The notes below the pieces were generated by a model. That model was not told the DNA's origin. It did not search any database and worked only from the letters and a program-made list of their open reading frames with translations. Shown piece by piece: positions 55,222 to 64,000 of a DNA stretch of 64,000 nucleotides (the first letter of the stretch is position 1; the number at the start of each line of letters is the position of its first letter). A program made the position numbers and the translations under genes. The stretch comes from JAJCYK01 sp965224285 (GTDB lineage: Bacteria; Bacteroidota; Bacteroidia; Cytophagales; Cyclobacteriaceae), in the NCBI GenBank assembly GCA_965224285.1, contig OZ245043.1:3286001-3350000 (forward strand), read 5' to 3'.

Positions 55222-56847
55222 ATGAATAGTGTAGTTCTGAAAACCGTATTGGTCAGCTTAAGTGTTTCCCTGATCGGGCAGGCTTTTAGTCAATCAAAAC
55301 CCGATATATATATAGGCCCTGAAATAAAGACCCAGAAAAGAGGTACTCTGGAAGATATTATCGGTTATGACCACGAGGGCTATTATACCGTGCGTACCGA
55401 ACCCCGCGAATTCTTCCTGGAAAAGTACGACAAAGACTTGAACTTAGTAAAATCCCAGGAGATAGAGTTAGGTCGCGGAATTGACCGCAAGTCCCTTGAA
55501 TTCACTGAGCAATTGCGGGATGAGATTTACCTTTTCACCTCCCAAAGAGATCAGTCCAATAAGGAAAAGATCCTGTATGCTTCACAAATAGACAAGAGTA
55601 CTTTAAGGCCTAAAGGAGATCCTGTAGAATTAGCGGCAATTAGCTACCGGAATCGATCCAACGATGGATTCTACGATTACGGCTTGTCCCGGGATAGTTC
55701 TAAATTATTGATCTATCATAGCACCCCCTACGAGGGCAATAGCGAAGAGCAATTTGGTATGTCGGTATATGATGACCGCATGAATTTATTATGGACAAAA
55801 AATGTCCAACTTCCATTTAAAGATAGGCTTTATGATGTGGAAAGATATAAAGTGGATAATCAGGGGAATGCCTATCTGCTGGGTATCGTTTATCGGGGAC
55901 AGGTGCGGGTGAGAAGACAAGGCCGGCCTAATTATGAATATCACTTGTTGGTGTATAACAAGGAAGATACTTATACTGAATATCTAATTGGTCTGGAGGA
56001 TAAATTTATAACTGACATGCAATTCGAAATCAGCCCTAACGGCGATATTATTTGTTCCGGATTTTATTCAGACCATGGTACCAGGAGTATCAAGGGTACC
56101 TTCTTACTTATAGTTGACCCTGAGTCAAAAGAGGTAAAAAAGGAAACCCATCAAGCCTTTGAAAGCAGTTTTCTGGAAGATTTTATGTCCGAGCGCCGGG
56201 CAGATAAAGGCCGGGAGCTTTTTCAATACGACTTGAATCGCTTGGAAATTAGAAGGGATGGCGGAGTGGTGTTAGTAGCTGAACAGTTCTTTATCAAGGA
56301 ACTGAACGATTACAACAATAGCCTCAACCCTATGCGATACCGCTATTTTGCCACCCGTTATGGCCTGATAAGGTTACCATACCGGCGATATTACGGATAT
56401 GGCTACCCCTTTTATGATAATAACCGGGATCTGCAATTCAATTACAACGATATCATTGTAATCAATATCAATCCCGATGGATCCATTGCTTGGGCAAAAA
56501 AGATTCCCAAAAGACAAAGAAGCAAGAATGATCAGGGGATGTATGCGTCTTATGCCTTGTCTCTGGCCAAAGGCAAAATGTTCTTCGTGTTTAATGATAA
56601 TCCCAAAAACCTACATAAGGAAAGCAGTGATTTAAAGATCCATAATTTCACTAAGGGTAAGGAATCGGTAGTGGTGTTGGTTACCGTTGATGCCCAGGGT
56701 AATGTCAGTAAAGAGCCTCTTTTTCAGGTGCGCGATACAAATACTTTTACCAAACCGAAAGTGTGCGAACAAATTTCCAGGGATCAAATGATCATATACA
56801 GCCAGCGCAACCGCAAGGTAAAATTCGCGAAACTAACTTTCAATTAG
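55222..56847 (+). CDS. Secreted protein of unknown function
   Basis: 541 residues. Signal peptide about 1-24 ending AFSQS. The mature protein is a long beta-rich chain with many short strand-turn units (KYDKDLNLVKSQEIELG, YDDRMNLLWTKNVQLPF, YGLIRLPYRRYYGYGYPF), suggestive of a beta-propeller, but no repeat family I can name. Its last codons lead directly into the oxidase gene (one-base gap). The 178-bp region before it is the divergent promoter with the M23 gene. Confidence 0.6.
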   Translation: MNSVVLKTVLVSLSVSLIGQAFSQSKPDIYIGPEIKTQKRGTLEDIIGYDHEGYYTVRTEPREFFLEKYDKDLNLVKSQEIELGRGIDRKSLEFTEQLRDEIYLFTSQRDQSNKEKILYASQIDKSTLRPKGDPVELAAISYRNRSNDGFYDYGLSRDSSKLLIYHSTPYEGNSEEQFGMSVYDDRMNLLWTKNVQLPFKDRLYDVERYKVDNQGNAYLLGIVYRGQVRVRRQGRPNYEYHLLVYNKEDTYTEYLIGLEDKFITDMQFEISPNGDIICSGFYSDHGTRSIKGTFLLIVDPESKEVKKETHQAFESSFLEDFMSERRADKGRELFQYDLNRLEIRRDGGVVLVAEQFFIKELNDYNNSLNPMRYRYFATRYGLIRLPYRRYYGYGYPFYDNNRDLQFNYNDIIVININPDGSIAWAKKIPKRQRSKNDQGMYASYALSLAKGKMFFVFNDNPKNLHKESSDLKIHNFTKGKESVVVLVTVDAQGNVSKEPLFQVRDTNTFTKPKVCEQISRDQMIIYSQRNRKVKFAKLTFN

Positions 56848-56848
56848 A

Positions 56849-58060
56849 TTGGATCGGACCGGCTATGATTTTCTTATTATAGGGGCTGGAGCATTCGGGC
56901 TTAGCACCGCACTTGCCTTGAGGAAGCATGGCGGTAATGTAGCCATACTGGATGCGGGGAAGATTCCCCACCCAAAGGCGTCATCAACAGATATCAGCAA
57001 AGCGGTTCGTGTGGAATATGGGCTGGACCTTGAATACATGATGATGGCGAATTTGGCCATTGATGGCTGGCAGGCATGGAATGAACAATTTGGATTAGAT
57101 CTGTATCACCAGGTGGGATTTCTGCTGCTGACCCCGTCACACTTGGAATCCAGTGGTTTTGAATGGAATTGCTGGACCAGTTTGGTAGAGGCCGGCTTTG
57201 ATCCGGTGCGAATGGATCTTGGCCGTCTTGCCGAAAGTTATCCTGAATTTAACCATCAATGGTTTTCTGACGGGTTATACCATGCCCGGGGCGGCTTTGC
57301 CTTGGCGTCCGCTACCATAAAAAATTTGCATAACCATGCCCGAACCATCGGTATAAAGGTGTTGGAAGACCGGCAAGTAGAACAGTTTATAACCAAGGCA
57401 GATCGGGTGGAAGGGGTAATCACCGTACAGGGTGAGCAGTTTTTCGCCGACCAGGTGGTGGTGTGTGCCGGAAATTTTACCCCTTATCTTATACCTGAGC
57501 TTGCACCCTATTTTAATATTACCGCTCATCCGGTATTCCATATAAAACCCTCCCAGCCAGAACGATTTGAATCTCATAGATTTCCGGTATTTGCGGCTGA
57601 TATATCCAACACTGGTTGGTATGGATTCCCTCTGCACCCTGAAACAAAGGTGGTAAAGATAGCCAAGCACGGACCGGGGACCATAGTCAATCCTGAGCAT
57701 GACAGCCGGGAAGTATCCTCCGTCGAAGAAAATGATCTTCGAGAATTTCTGCGAATGGCTATTCCGGCTTTGGCCTCTGAGCCGGTGGTATATTCACGTC
57801 GCTGTTGTTATACCGATACCCTTGACGGCCATTTTTGGATAGACCGCCATCCTGATTGGCGGGGTCTGACAGTAGGCACTGGTGGTAGCGGCCACGGCTT
57901 CAAGATGGCCCCGGTGATAGGAGATATAATAGCTGACGTAACCCTGGGAAAACAGCATCGCTGGTCAAATCGCTATAAATGGCGCCAACTGTCAACTCAA
58001 AATCAGACCAAGGAAGAAGCCAGGTATTATCCTTCCAAGGAGACCAATTCAGATGATTAG
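56849..58060 (+). CDS. FAD-dependent amine oxidase (sarcosine-oxidase-like)
   Basis: 403 residues of the DAO/monomeric sarcosine oxidase family. ADP-binding GAGAFGLSTALALRKHG starts at residue 12, so the TTG at 56849 must be the start (no nearby ATG). Near the C-terminus CCYTDTLDGHFWIDRHP includes Cys319/320 where sarcosine oxidases hold covalent FAD, followed by GTGGSGHGFKMAPVIG. It should oxidise an N-methyl or secondary amino acid. The adjacent secreted protein does not explain its role; coupling may just reflect shared transcription. Confidence 0.85.
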   Translation: MDRTGYDFLIIGAGAFGLSTALALRKHGGNVAILDAGKIPHPKASSTDISKAVRVEYGLDLEYMMMANLAIDGWQAWNEQFGLDLYHQVGFLLLTPSHLESSGFEWNCWTSLVEAGFDPVRMDLGRLAESYPEFNHQWFSDGLYHARGGFALASATIKNLHNHARTIGIKVLEDRQVEQFITKADRVEGVITVQGEQFFADQVVVCAGNFTPYLIPELAPYFNITAHPVFHIKPSQPERFESHRFPVFAADISNTGWYGFPLHPETKVVKIAKHGPGTIVNPEHDSREVSSVEENDLREFLRMAIPALASEPVVYSRRCCYTDTLDGHFWIDRHPDWRGLTVGTGGSGHGFKMAPVIGDIIADVTLGKQHRWSNRYKWRQLSTQNQTKEEARYYPSKETNSDD

Positions 58061-58218
58061 TTCACAACGCGCAGATAATCAATTTAATATATAAGTAAAG
58101 ACCCATTAGGCAGTCATCTTCCTCCTGTAATAAGTTGTAATTTACCGGGATAATGGTTAGATTCATTTAGGCTCATTTGACTCGCTTTATCAACCAATCG
58201 CACCCAAAATTCATTGCT

Positions 58219-58683
58219 ATGAGACCGAGAATATTCATTTCTGGCTGGCTGTTACTTTCGATACTCTTATCCGGATCCAATACTCATATTGAGGAAAAAG
58301 CCACACTTCAGGGTAGTTGGACTATGATCAAATACAAGTATGGTACGGAAAAGGAGTTCAGCGAGGTTCCAGCTATTATCACCTATGTTAAAAACTTGAC
58401 CACAACCCACTACAGTTGGGCTTCTTATGGAGAAGATGGTAATTTGATCTGGGCAGGTGGAGGAACGTATGAGATCGTTGATGGGAAATATCGTGAAAAC
58501 ATCGAATACTTTCACCCATTAGGGTCCAATCTTTCAGGTACTTATGTGGATTTTGACTATACCATCAACGGTAACGACTGGACCATCTCAGGATATGTGA
58601 AAGAAGTGCAGTTGAACCCTACTTCTGGAAAGTATGAGAGTGTGGACTCCAGTCGTTTGGAGGAGATCTGGAGAAGACTGTGA
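58219..58683 (+). CDS. Small exported lipocalin-like protein
   Basis: 154 residues from ATG 58219, which begins a hydrophobic export signal (RPRIFISGWLLLSILLSGSNT); the frame extends to TTG 58177. The mature part is a beta-rich chain starting LQGSWTMIKYKYG, the W-containing first strand seen in lipocalin-like and DUF4488-type proteins, then GGGTYEIVDGKYRENIEYF and SRLEEIWRRL. Small ligand binding is possible. It ends at 58683, directly against the convergent dsbD-like gene. Confidence 0.55.
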   Translation: MRPRIFISGWLLLSILLSGSNTHIEEKATLQGSWTMIKYKYGTEKEFSEVPAIITYVKNLTTTHYSWASYGEDGNLIWAGGGTYEIVDGKYRENIEYFHPLGSNLSGTYVDFDYTINGNDWTISGYVKEVQLNPTSGKYESVDSSRLEEIWRRL

Positions 58684-60804
58684 TCAATTAACGGATTGAT
58701 TTTGCCGGTAGGCCGCCACTCCGGCATCCAAAAATTCTATAAAATTAGCAACATTCTTCTCATAGGCTATTGGTTCCACCAGGGGCTCTTGGGGATTCCT
58801 GGGATCCAGAAGCACATAAAATGGCTGGGCATTATTGTTATACCACTTTATTTGTAAGTCCGCATTCTGCTTACCTAATGTTTTTTTAAGTTTTTGGTCA
58901 TACTCAGAAACATACCAGGTATCCTCTTCTAAAATTTTCTTCTCATCAACATACAAAGCGACAATCACGAAATTATTTCTCAGTCGTCGCAGCACCTCCG
59001 GATGAGACCATACTACAGCCTCCATATCGCGGCAATTCACACATCCGTGACCGGTAAAATCAATAAATACCGGCTTGTTTTGCTCCTTAGCGCAATCAAG
59101 GGCTTGCTGTAAGTCAAAATACCCCTTTAAGCCATGGGGGAGATGTAATGGAATATCCGCATACTTGGGAGTTTCACAGATTTGGTTATCATGAGATTCC
59201 GATACAATTGCCTGCTCGGGTTGAAAATCCAGGGTGGTCATGGGAGGCAGAATGCCAGCTAAGGGTTTCAAGGGCGCTCCCCACATACCCGGTGTAATGT
59301 ATACTGTAAATGCCAGCACCACAATGGCCGCCAAAAGCCTCATAACGGATATTGATTTATCTGTTTCAGCTTCAGAATTTAATTTTATGAAGCCCAGCAG
59401 ATAGGCCGTAAGACCTGCAAAGATAGCGATCCAAATTGCAATAAAGACATCTCTATCCAATATGCCCCAGTGATAAACCTGGTCTACAATGCTCAGGAAC
59501 TTAAGGGAGAGAGCCAGTTCTAAAAATCCCAGTACTACTTTAAGGGAGTTTAACCAGCCTCCGGACTTTGGCAGTGATTTCAACCATTCGGGAAATATGG
59601 CAAAAGCAGTAAAAGTGATGGCAAATGCCAGTGAGAATCCCAGCATTCCAAAAACCGGCTTAAGTACATGACCAGTAGCGGATTCAATAAGTATGCTTCC
59701 CACGAAAGGACCGGTACAGGAAAACGAGACCACGACCAGGGTTAGCGCCATAAAAAATATCCCCATTAATCCTCCTGATTCAGATTTCTTATCCACCTGG
59801 TTTACCAAGTTCGATGGCAGGGTAATTTCAAACATACCCATAAACCAAAGGGCAAAGAAAACAAACATGATAAAGAATATCAGATTGGGCAGCCAGTGGG
59901 TGGCTAACCAATTAGCAAAATCTGCCCCGAAGATCAGTGATACGGCTGTACCCAGTAGCGTAAAAATGACAATAATGGAGACACCGTAAATCAGAGCGTT
60001 TTTGATAGCCTTGCTGCGGTCACCGCTACTGTTGGTAAAGAAAGTTACCGTCATGGGAATCATGGGGTATACACAAGGGGTGAGAAGGGCCAGGAATCCC
60101 GCCAAAAAAGCACCCAGCATAAATCCTAATAATGAATAAGGAGCCCGGGAACCCCGTTGGGTCAGAAAACCTTCATTTTCTCTAGTGGCGCGGTTAAGGC
60201 GGCTACTGTCATCTGTCAAATCTTCCCGGTAAGCGCTGGAATCCCCGGAGATGTCCAAAGGGGTGAACTCAACCGCCGAGTCCTTTGACTCATTATCTTC
60301 TATTTCTGATTCAGGTTCTGTAGTGGGGGTATCCCCTGTAATAGATAATCCCTCAAAGGTAAATTCTTCATCAAAAGGTATGCACTTGCCATCAACGTCG
60401 GAGCACACCTGATAACTATATGATCCACTAATATTCAGGTCTTTGGATAAGATCCGGATCTTTTGACGGAACTGTCCTTGGCGGCGGAAGTAGGTATAAT
60501 CACCTCCGAATATTTCGTCGTACGCCTGTTTAGGTTCGATGGGCCGTATTTCGCCTATCAGCTCAAAGGATGGATGCTGTTCAAAGTGAAACTCTGTTAC
60601 CATGGGCCCCAGTTCGGGATCAAAATCAGAGGAGTACAAGTACCAGTTCTCCTCAATGGCGACATCAAATATCAGGTCTATCTCCTCACCAACCTCCGCC
60701 GACGCTACTGAGAATTTATGCTCCCAGTTGGCGGGATGGAGTATTTGACCCCGGGCAACTAATGCCAGAGAGAAAAGAAAAACTACGTTGATCAGATATT
60801 TCAA
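58684..60804 (-). CDS. DsbD-type thiol:disulfide interchange protein
   Basis: 706 residues: signal peptide, N-terminal beta domain (about 25-150, with Cys134/Cys140-type pair in YQVCSDVDGKCIPF), a polar linker, a central eight-helix membrane domain (about 225-530) with conserved Cys in LLTPCVYP and VVSFSCTGPF, and a C-terminal thioredoxin domain with Cys588-Val-Asn-Cys591 in GHGCVNCRD. It moves reducing power from cytosolic thioredoxin to the periplasm. The start is TTG: a stop precedes it in frame and there is no nearby ATG, yet the signal peptide is complete. Confidence 0.92.
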   Translation of the reverse strand: MKYLINVVFLFSLALVARGQILHPANWEHKFSVASAEVGEEIDLIFDVAIEENWYLYSSDFDPELGPMVTEFHFEQHPSFELIGEIRPIEPKQAYDEIFGGDYTYFRRQGQFRQKIRILSKDLNISGSYSYQVCSDVDGKCIPFDEEFTFEGLSITGDTPTTEPESEIEDNESKDSAVEFTPLDISGDSSAYREDLTDDSSRLNRATRENEGFLTQRGSRAPYSLLGFMLGAFLAGFLALLTPCVYPMIPMTVTFFTNSSGDRSKAIKNALIYGVSIIVIFTLLGTAVSLIFGADFANWLATHWLPNLIFFIMFVFFALWFMGMFEITLPSNLVNQVDKKSESGGLMGIFFMALTLVVVSFSCTGPFVGSILIESATGHVLKPVFGMLGFSLAFAITFTAFAIFPEWLKSLPKSGGWLNSLKVVLGFLELALSLKFLSIVDQVYHWGILDRDVFIAIWIAIFAGLTAYLLGFIKLNSEAETDKSISVMRLLAAIVVLAFTVYITPGMWGAPLKPLAGILPPMTTLDFQPEQAIVSESHDNQICETPKYADIPLHLPHGLKGYFDLQQALDCAKEQNKPVFIDFTGHGCVNCRDMEAVVWSHPEVLRRLRNNFVIVALYVDEKKILEEDTWYVSEYDQKLKKTLGKQNADLQIKWYNNNAQPFYVLLDPRNPQEPLVEPIAYEKNVANFIEFLDAGVAAYRQNQSVN

Positions 60805-60898
60805 CTATCCAACTATTTAAACCCTTATTACCATTTAAATGGTTTTTACAATAAAATAGTTTGGGAGCAGGGATCAAATTTACAACGCAAATTCAATC

Positions 60899-62278
60899 CT
60901 ATTCCTTGTTCCAGGCCTGAGCAAAGTTATGATGAAAAAGTACAATGGTTTCGATACCCTTCAAATAATTGAAGATACCATAGCTTTCGTTCGGTGAATG
61001 AATGGCATCGGAATCCAGGCCAAAGCCTAAAAGTACGGTTTGTACCTTCAATACCTCCTCAAATAAAGCAACGATGGGAATGCTTCCACCATCCCTGGTG
61101 GGAATTGGTTCTTTCCCCCAGGCTTCCAGAAAAGCTTTACTGGCAGCTTTGAAAGCCATGGAGTCTGTGGAAGTCACTGCTGGTTGCCCGCCGTGATGCG
61201 GTGTAATAGCCACCTGAACGGATTCGGGGGCCAGAGATTTGAAGTGTTTTATAAACAAGTTAGTAATTTCCTTATGATCCTGGTCAGGAACTAATCTCAT
61301 GGAAATTTTAGCATGAGCTTTGGAGGGTAATACGGTTTTAGCTCCTTCCCCGGTGTATCCACCCCAAATCCCATTGACGTCCAGGGTGGGTCGTATTCCG
61401 GTCCGTTCAATAGTTGAGTATCCATCTTCACCCTGTACTGCTCCGATTGCCAGGTCTTTTTTATATTCCTGCAAATCAAATGGTGCGGCAGCCAATGCAT
61501 CGCGCTCTGTTTCTGATAATTCAACCACCTTATCATAGAAACCAGGGATGGTTATTCTTCCGTTTTCATCAATTAAGGATGCTATCATTTTACAGAGCAC
61601 ATTGATGGGATTTGCAACCCCGCCTCCATATACTCCGGAGTGAAGATCCCGGTTTGGGCCGGTGACCTCCACTTCCACATAGCTCAAACCTCTCAGGCCC
61701 ACAGTAATGGAAGGGTTCTCCTTTGAAATAATGGCAGTATCGGAGATTAGTATTACATCCGCTGACAGTTTCTCAGCATTGTCCCGTACAAATTCTTCCA
61801 GGTTGGCAGATCCCACTTCTTCTTCACCTTCCAGCATGAACTTAATATTGCAAGGAGGTGTGCCTTGTTCATTTAAAATTTCCAGGGCTTTGATATGCAT
61901 ATACAACTGTCCCTTATCATCACAGGCTCCCCTGGCATAAATTTTATCTTCCTTGATCACCGGCTCAAAGGGTGGAGAGTCCCATAACTCATAAGGATCA
62001 GGGGGTTGCACATCATAATGCCCGTAAACCAATACAGTAGGTAGGCCGGGTCCTACTATTTTTTCAGCATAAACAATAGGGTGTCCGGGAGTTTCACATA
62101 TCTCCACCTTATCCACCCCAATCTTGTCCAGCGAATGCTTAAGGAATTCTGCAGCCTTGATCATTTCCTCTTTGAAGGCACTGTCGGCGCTTACCGAGGG
62201 TATTCTCAGCAATTCTAATAATTCATTCAGAAATCTTTGTTGATTCTTATCAATATAGGATTTGACGTCACCAGCCAT
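60899..62278 (-). CDS. M20-family dipeptidase
   Basis: 459 residues of the M20 (CNDP/PepV-like) metallopeptidases. Zinc ligands H87 and bridging D120 (VYGHYDVQPP and ARGACDDKGQ), catalytic Glu region EGEEEVGS at 150-157, plus a lid/dimerisation domain from about 195 (LRGLSYVEVEVTGPNRDLHSGVYGGGV) and the last His in AIHSPNESYG. It hydrolyses dipeptides in the cytosol (no signal peptide). It follows plsY by six bases on the same strand, so they share a transcript. Confidence 0.93.
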   Translation of the reverse strand: MAGDVKSYIDKNQQRFLNELLELLRIPSVSADSAFKEEMIKAAEFLKHSLDKIGVDKVEICETPGHPIVYAEKIVGPGLPTVLVYGHYDVQPPDPYELWDSPPFEPVIKEDKIYARGACDDKGQLYMHIKALEILNEQGTPPCNIKFMLEGEEEVGSANLEEFVRDNAEKLSADVILISDTAIISKENPSITVGLRGLSYVEVEVTGPNRDLHSGVYGGGVANPINVLCKMIASLIDENGRITIPGFYDKVVELSETERDALAAAPFDLQEYKKDLAIGAVQGEDGYSTIERTGIRPTLDVNGIWGGYTGEGAKTVLPSKAHAKISMRLVPDQDHKEITNLFIKHFKSLAPESVQVAITPHHGGQPAVTSTDSMAFKAASKAFLEAWGKEPIPTRDGGSIPIVALFEEVLKVQTVLLGFGLDSDAIHSPNESYGIFNYLKGIETIVLFHHNFAQAWNKE

Positions 62279-62284
62279 AGTTGA

Positions 62285-62926
62285 TTATTTTTCCCCGGAT
62301 TGAAAGTTGGCTTTATTTTCAGTTCCGTTCAAAATTCTTATAATATTTTTTTTGTGCGTGTATAGTACCACCAGCGAAAATACCGCTCCGAATAGCATTA
62401 AAATTTCATCATTAGGCTGAATATTAGTCAGTTTGAGGATTAAGGGAAAGCTTATGGTTCCCAGGATTGAACTCAATGACACATAGCGTGTGGTCAATAA
62501 AACAATCATAAATACCATAACGCAGATTCCGGCGGCCAGCGGGTTTATCCCCAGCACCATTCCCAACAGGGTTGCCACACCTTTACCACCTTTGAAACCT
62601 ACATAAACGGGGAAAATATGTCCCAGTACAGCACTCACTCCAAAAATAAGTTTTAAAAAGATCAATTGAGCTTCCGGAATGAATCCCAATTGCATCCATA
62701 CAGTGGCCAAGGTTACGGCAGTCAGACCTTTAAATATGTCCAAAGCCATTACCAGAATTCCGGCTTTTTTACCCAGAACCCGGAAGGTGTTGGTTGCGCC
62801 GGCATTGCCGCTGCCAAAATCCCGTACATCGATGCCAAAATACGCTTCTCCCACCCATACTGCGGAGGGAAGAGATCCGATAAGATAGGCGAGAACTACG
62901 CCAATAGCGACAATCTCAAAGTTCAT
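62285..62926 (-). CDS. plsY: Acyl-phosphate:glycerol-3-phosphate acyltransferase
   Basis: 213 residues, five to six membrane helices. Motif 1 GSLPSAVW (18-25), motif 2 GSGNAGATNTFRVLGKKAG (38-56) and motif 3 GHIFPVYVGFKGGKGVAT, the three conserved cytoplasmic loops of PlsY that bind phosphate and acyl-phosphate. It makes lysophosphatidic acid, the first phospholipid step. Followed by the M20 dipeptidase gene with a six-base gap. Confidence 0.96.
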   Translation of the reverse strand: MNFEIVAIGVVLAYLIGSLPSAVWVGEAYFGIDVRDFGSGNAGATNTFRVLGKKAGILVMALDIFKGLTAVTLATVWMQLGFIPEAQLIFLKLIFGVSAVLGHIFPVYVGFKGGKGVATLLGMVLGINPLAAGICVMVFMIVLLTTRYVSLSSILGTISFPLILKLTNIQPNDEILMLFGAVFSLVVLYTHKKNIIRILNGTENKANFQSGEK

Positions 62927-62974
62927 ACTTTATTTAAAAAAGAGAACGCTAAGTATAACTAAATAAAGGCAATA

Positions 62975-64000
62975 TTAAAAACCGTCGGCTTTGTCCTCTT
63001 CGGATTTTTCTTCTTCAAAGGTAGTAAAATCCTCATCAAGAATTTCCGCTTCTGCGAAGGTATTTATTTCGTAGGGCTCCTCTATACCCATATACTCGCG
63101 GCGAAAACGGTCGATAAATTCCAGCATGGTTTCCATGTCGGATGTGGTAAATGCGTATTCCCCTATGCCGGCTTTTGATAGCTTGCTATTGCTGCTTATT
63201 TCTCCATTAAATTCGGCCACTGATGAATATGCGTACAGCCGATTCTCCAGATAAGCAAAGTAGAAGTAGGTGGATGGAGATGCCTTTAAAAACAGGTGAA
63301 ATTCATCCTCACCTTCGTTCTTTCTGATCTCCAAGAAGCCTTCAAGACGAGCATTAATCTCCTTATCCAAAATATTGGATACCCCCAGATTGCCCACGCT
63401 GTACCAGCTGCGATATTCCGGTGACCATTTCATATTTACATTCGACAGTACCAGAGAGCGAGACAACTCTGTTGAAACATCGGCTAGCGAGACAAACTCT
63501 GCCACTGAGCGATGGCGATACTCCAGGGCTGTCTTCTCCCCAACCGCGTCAGCGACCTTACGCAATAAGGCGGTGGGATCGGTTTTAGCTGCGGGTGCGC
63601 CTACTCTGCTGATGATATCCTGGGATTGCTGGGCCATTATTTCCATGGCATCAGAGGGTAGATCAAAGCGGTATGCCTGGAATGAATTCAAGGCTACGGT
63701 GCGATCTTTCAAGTTTCCAATCCCCTTACCGGACGCGGTCAATTGGATGTTGGTCCTGGGAGATAACAAATTCAAACTACCTTCAAATTGGATGTCCGTA
63801 TTATTGTCATTATAAGAAAATACATTGCCCTGTAAGGACTCGCCTTTTATCTTGTTGGGATGGATCACCTTATATTGGCTCTCTGCCGAGTCATAGGAGA
63901 ATAAGCCCTCAGCGTTAAAAACTTCCAGATCGTTGGGGCTTCTTTTTTCGCTTATGAAAGTCCCGTAGATCTCTCCGGTACCGGAATCTATATTGAAACC
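62975..64000 (-). CDS. Large unknown protein, C-terminal part (cut by window edge)
   Basis: The frame stays open to the window end (base 64000), giving 342 codons of the C-terminal part only; a GTG at 63868 is an internal codon, not the start. Beta-rich segments such as EIYGTFISEKRSPNDLEVFNAEG and NDNNTDIQFEGSLNLLSPRTNIQLTASG suggest repeated amphipathic strands, followed by a helical part with VADAVGEKTALEYRH and a Glu/Asp-rich tail. Very large proteins of this kind are common in Bacteroidota, without known function. It lies directly upstream of plsY. Confidence 0.6.
   Translation of the reverse strand, partial: GFNIDSGTGEIYGTFISEKRSPNDLEVFNAEGLFSYDSAESQYKVIHPNKIKGESLQGNVFSYNDNNTDIQFEGSLNLLSPRTNIQLTASGKGIGNLKDRTVALNSFQAYRFDLPSDAMEIMAQQSQDIISRVGAPAAKTDPTALLRKVADAVGEKTALEYRHRSVAEFVSLADVSTELSRSLVLSNVNMKWSPEYRSWYSVGNLGVSNILDKEINARLEGFLEIRKNEGEDEFHLFLKASPSTYFYFAYLENRLYAYSSVAEFNGEISSNSKLSKAGIGEYAFTTSDMETMLEFIDRFRREYMGIEEPYEINTFAEAEILDEDFTTFEEEKSEEDKADGF

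Noticed and set aside
60830..60843. ACCATTTAAATGGT palindrome as a terminator between the dipeptidase and dsbD-like genes
   Set aside because: The T-run lies on the plus strand while both genes are on the minus strand, and the stem is AT-rich and weak.

Overview
The window is a stretch of a Bacteroidota chromosome, probably from a Cytophagales/Saprospirales-grade organism; the exact genus cannot be read from it. The evidence is the family content: AsmA-like and PD40-OmpA proteins, a bacterial GH3 protein, lipoproteins with loose lipoboxes, a -33/-7 type promoter, few Shine-Dalgarno sequences and frequent TTG/GTG starts. There is no rRNA, CRISPR array, phage or insertion sequence.

Left part (1-11.2 kb): accessory-looking DNA. 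Single genes lie in mixed orientation with long AT-rich gaps. They are a membrane-anchored HExxH protein, three exported amidohydrolase-superfamily enzymes, an ECF sigma factor with a four-helix membrane partner, an exported cyclase-family hydrolase, an AraC-type regulator followed by a VOC protein, and an adenylate cyclase/TolB/TPR fusion with a broken TPR tail behind it. An attC-like paired site lies just before the AraC gene. The segment ends against the 3' end of tRNA-Leu(UAA), a usual integration point for islands. tRNA-Gly(GCC) follows.

Core part (11.7-31.5 kb): mutS diverges from a SpoU-type RNA methyltransferase. Then come fumC, a coiled-coil/SPOR-like protein, rmuC, and a tight recJ-lptB-GH3 overlap cluster. 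A 762-bp gene-free region with three DnaA-box-like sites follows; it is a candidate oriC, although gene orientation does not flip there. Next are a sugar nucleotidyltransferase with VOC and DinB genes, the conserved divergent pair arylesterase | ABC ATPase-FtsX permease, a small secreted TPR-like protein and a class V aminotransferase.

Middle part (31.6-45 kb): an exported amidase, several small secreted proteins, a methyltransferase, an orphan histidine ammonia-lyase with a TTG start, a class C beta-lactamase-fold hydrolase, a 1000-residue AsmA protein and a second exported cyclase-family lipoprotein.

Right part (45-64 kb): mostly envelope genes. These are an ALDH, two OmpA-domain proteins each followed by a clear terminator, a PAS histidine kinase, a patatin/barrel protein, an M23 peptidase, an unknown secreted protein coupled to a sarcosine-oxidase-like enzyme, a DsbD-type reductase, an M20 dipeptidase with plsY, and a large unknown protein cut by the window edge.

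No clearly new defence or biosynthetic system is visible. The observations most worth checking are the candidate origin, the attC-like site with the tRNA-bounded accessory block, the exported hydrolase set, the sigma/membrane-protein pair, the recJ-lptB-GH3 cluster and a probable small membrane protein between rmuC and recJ.
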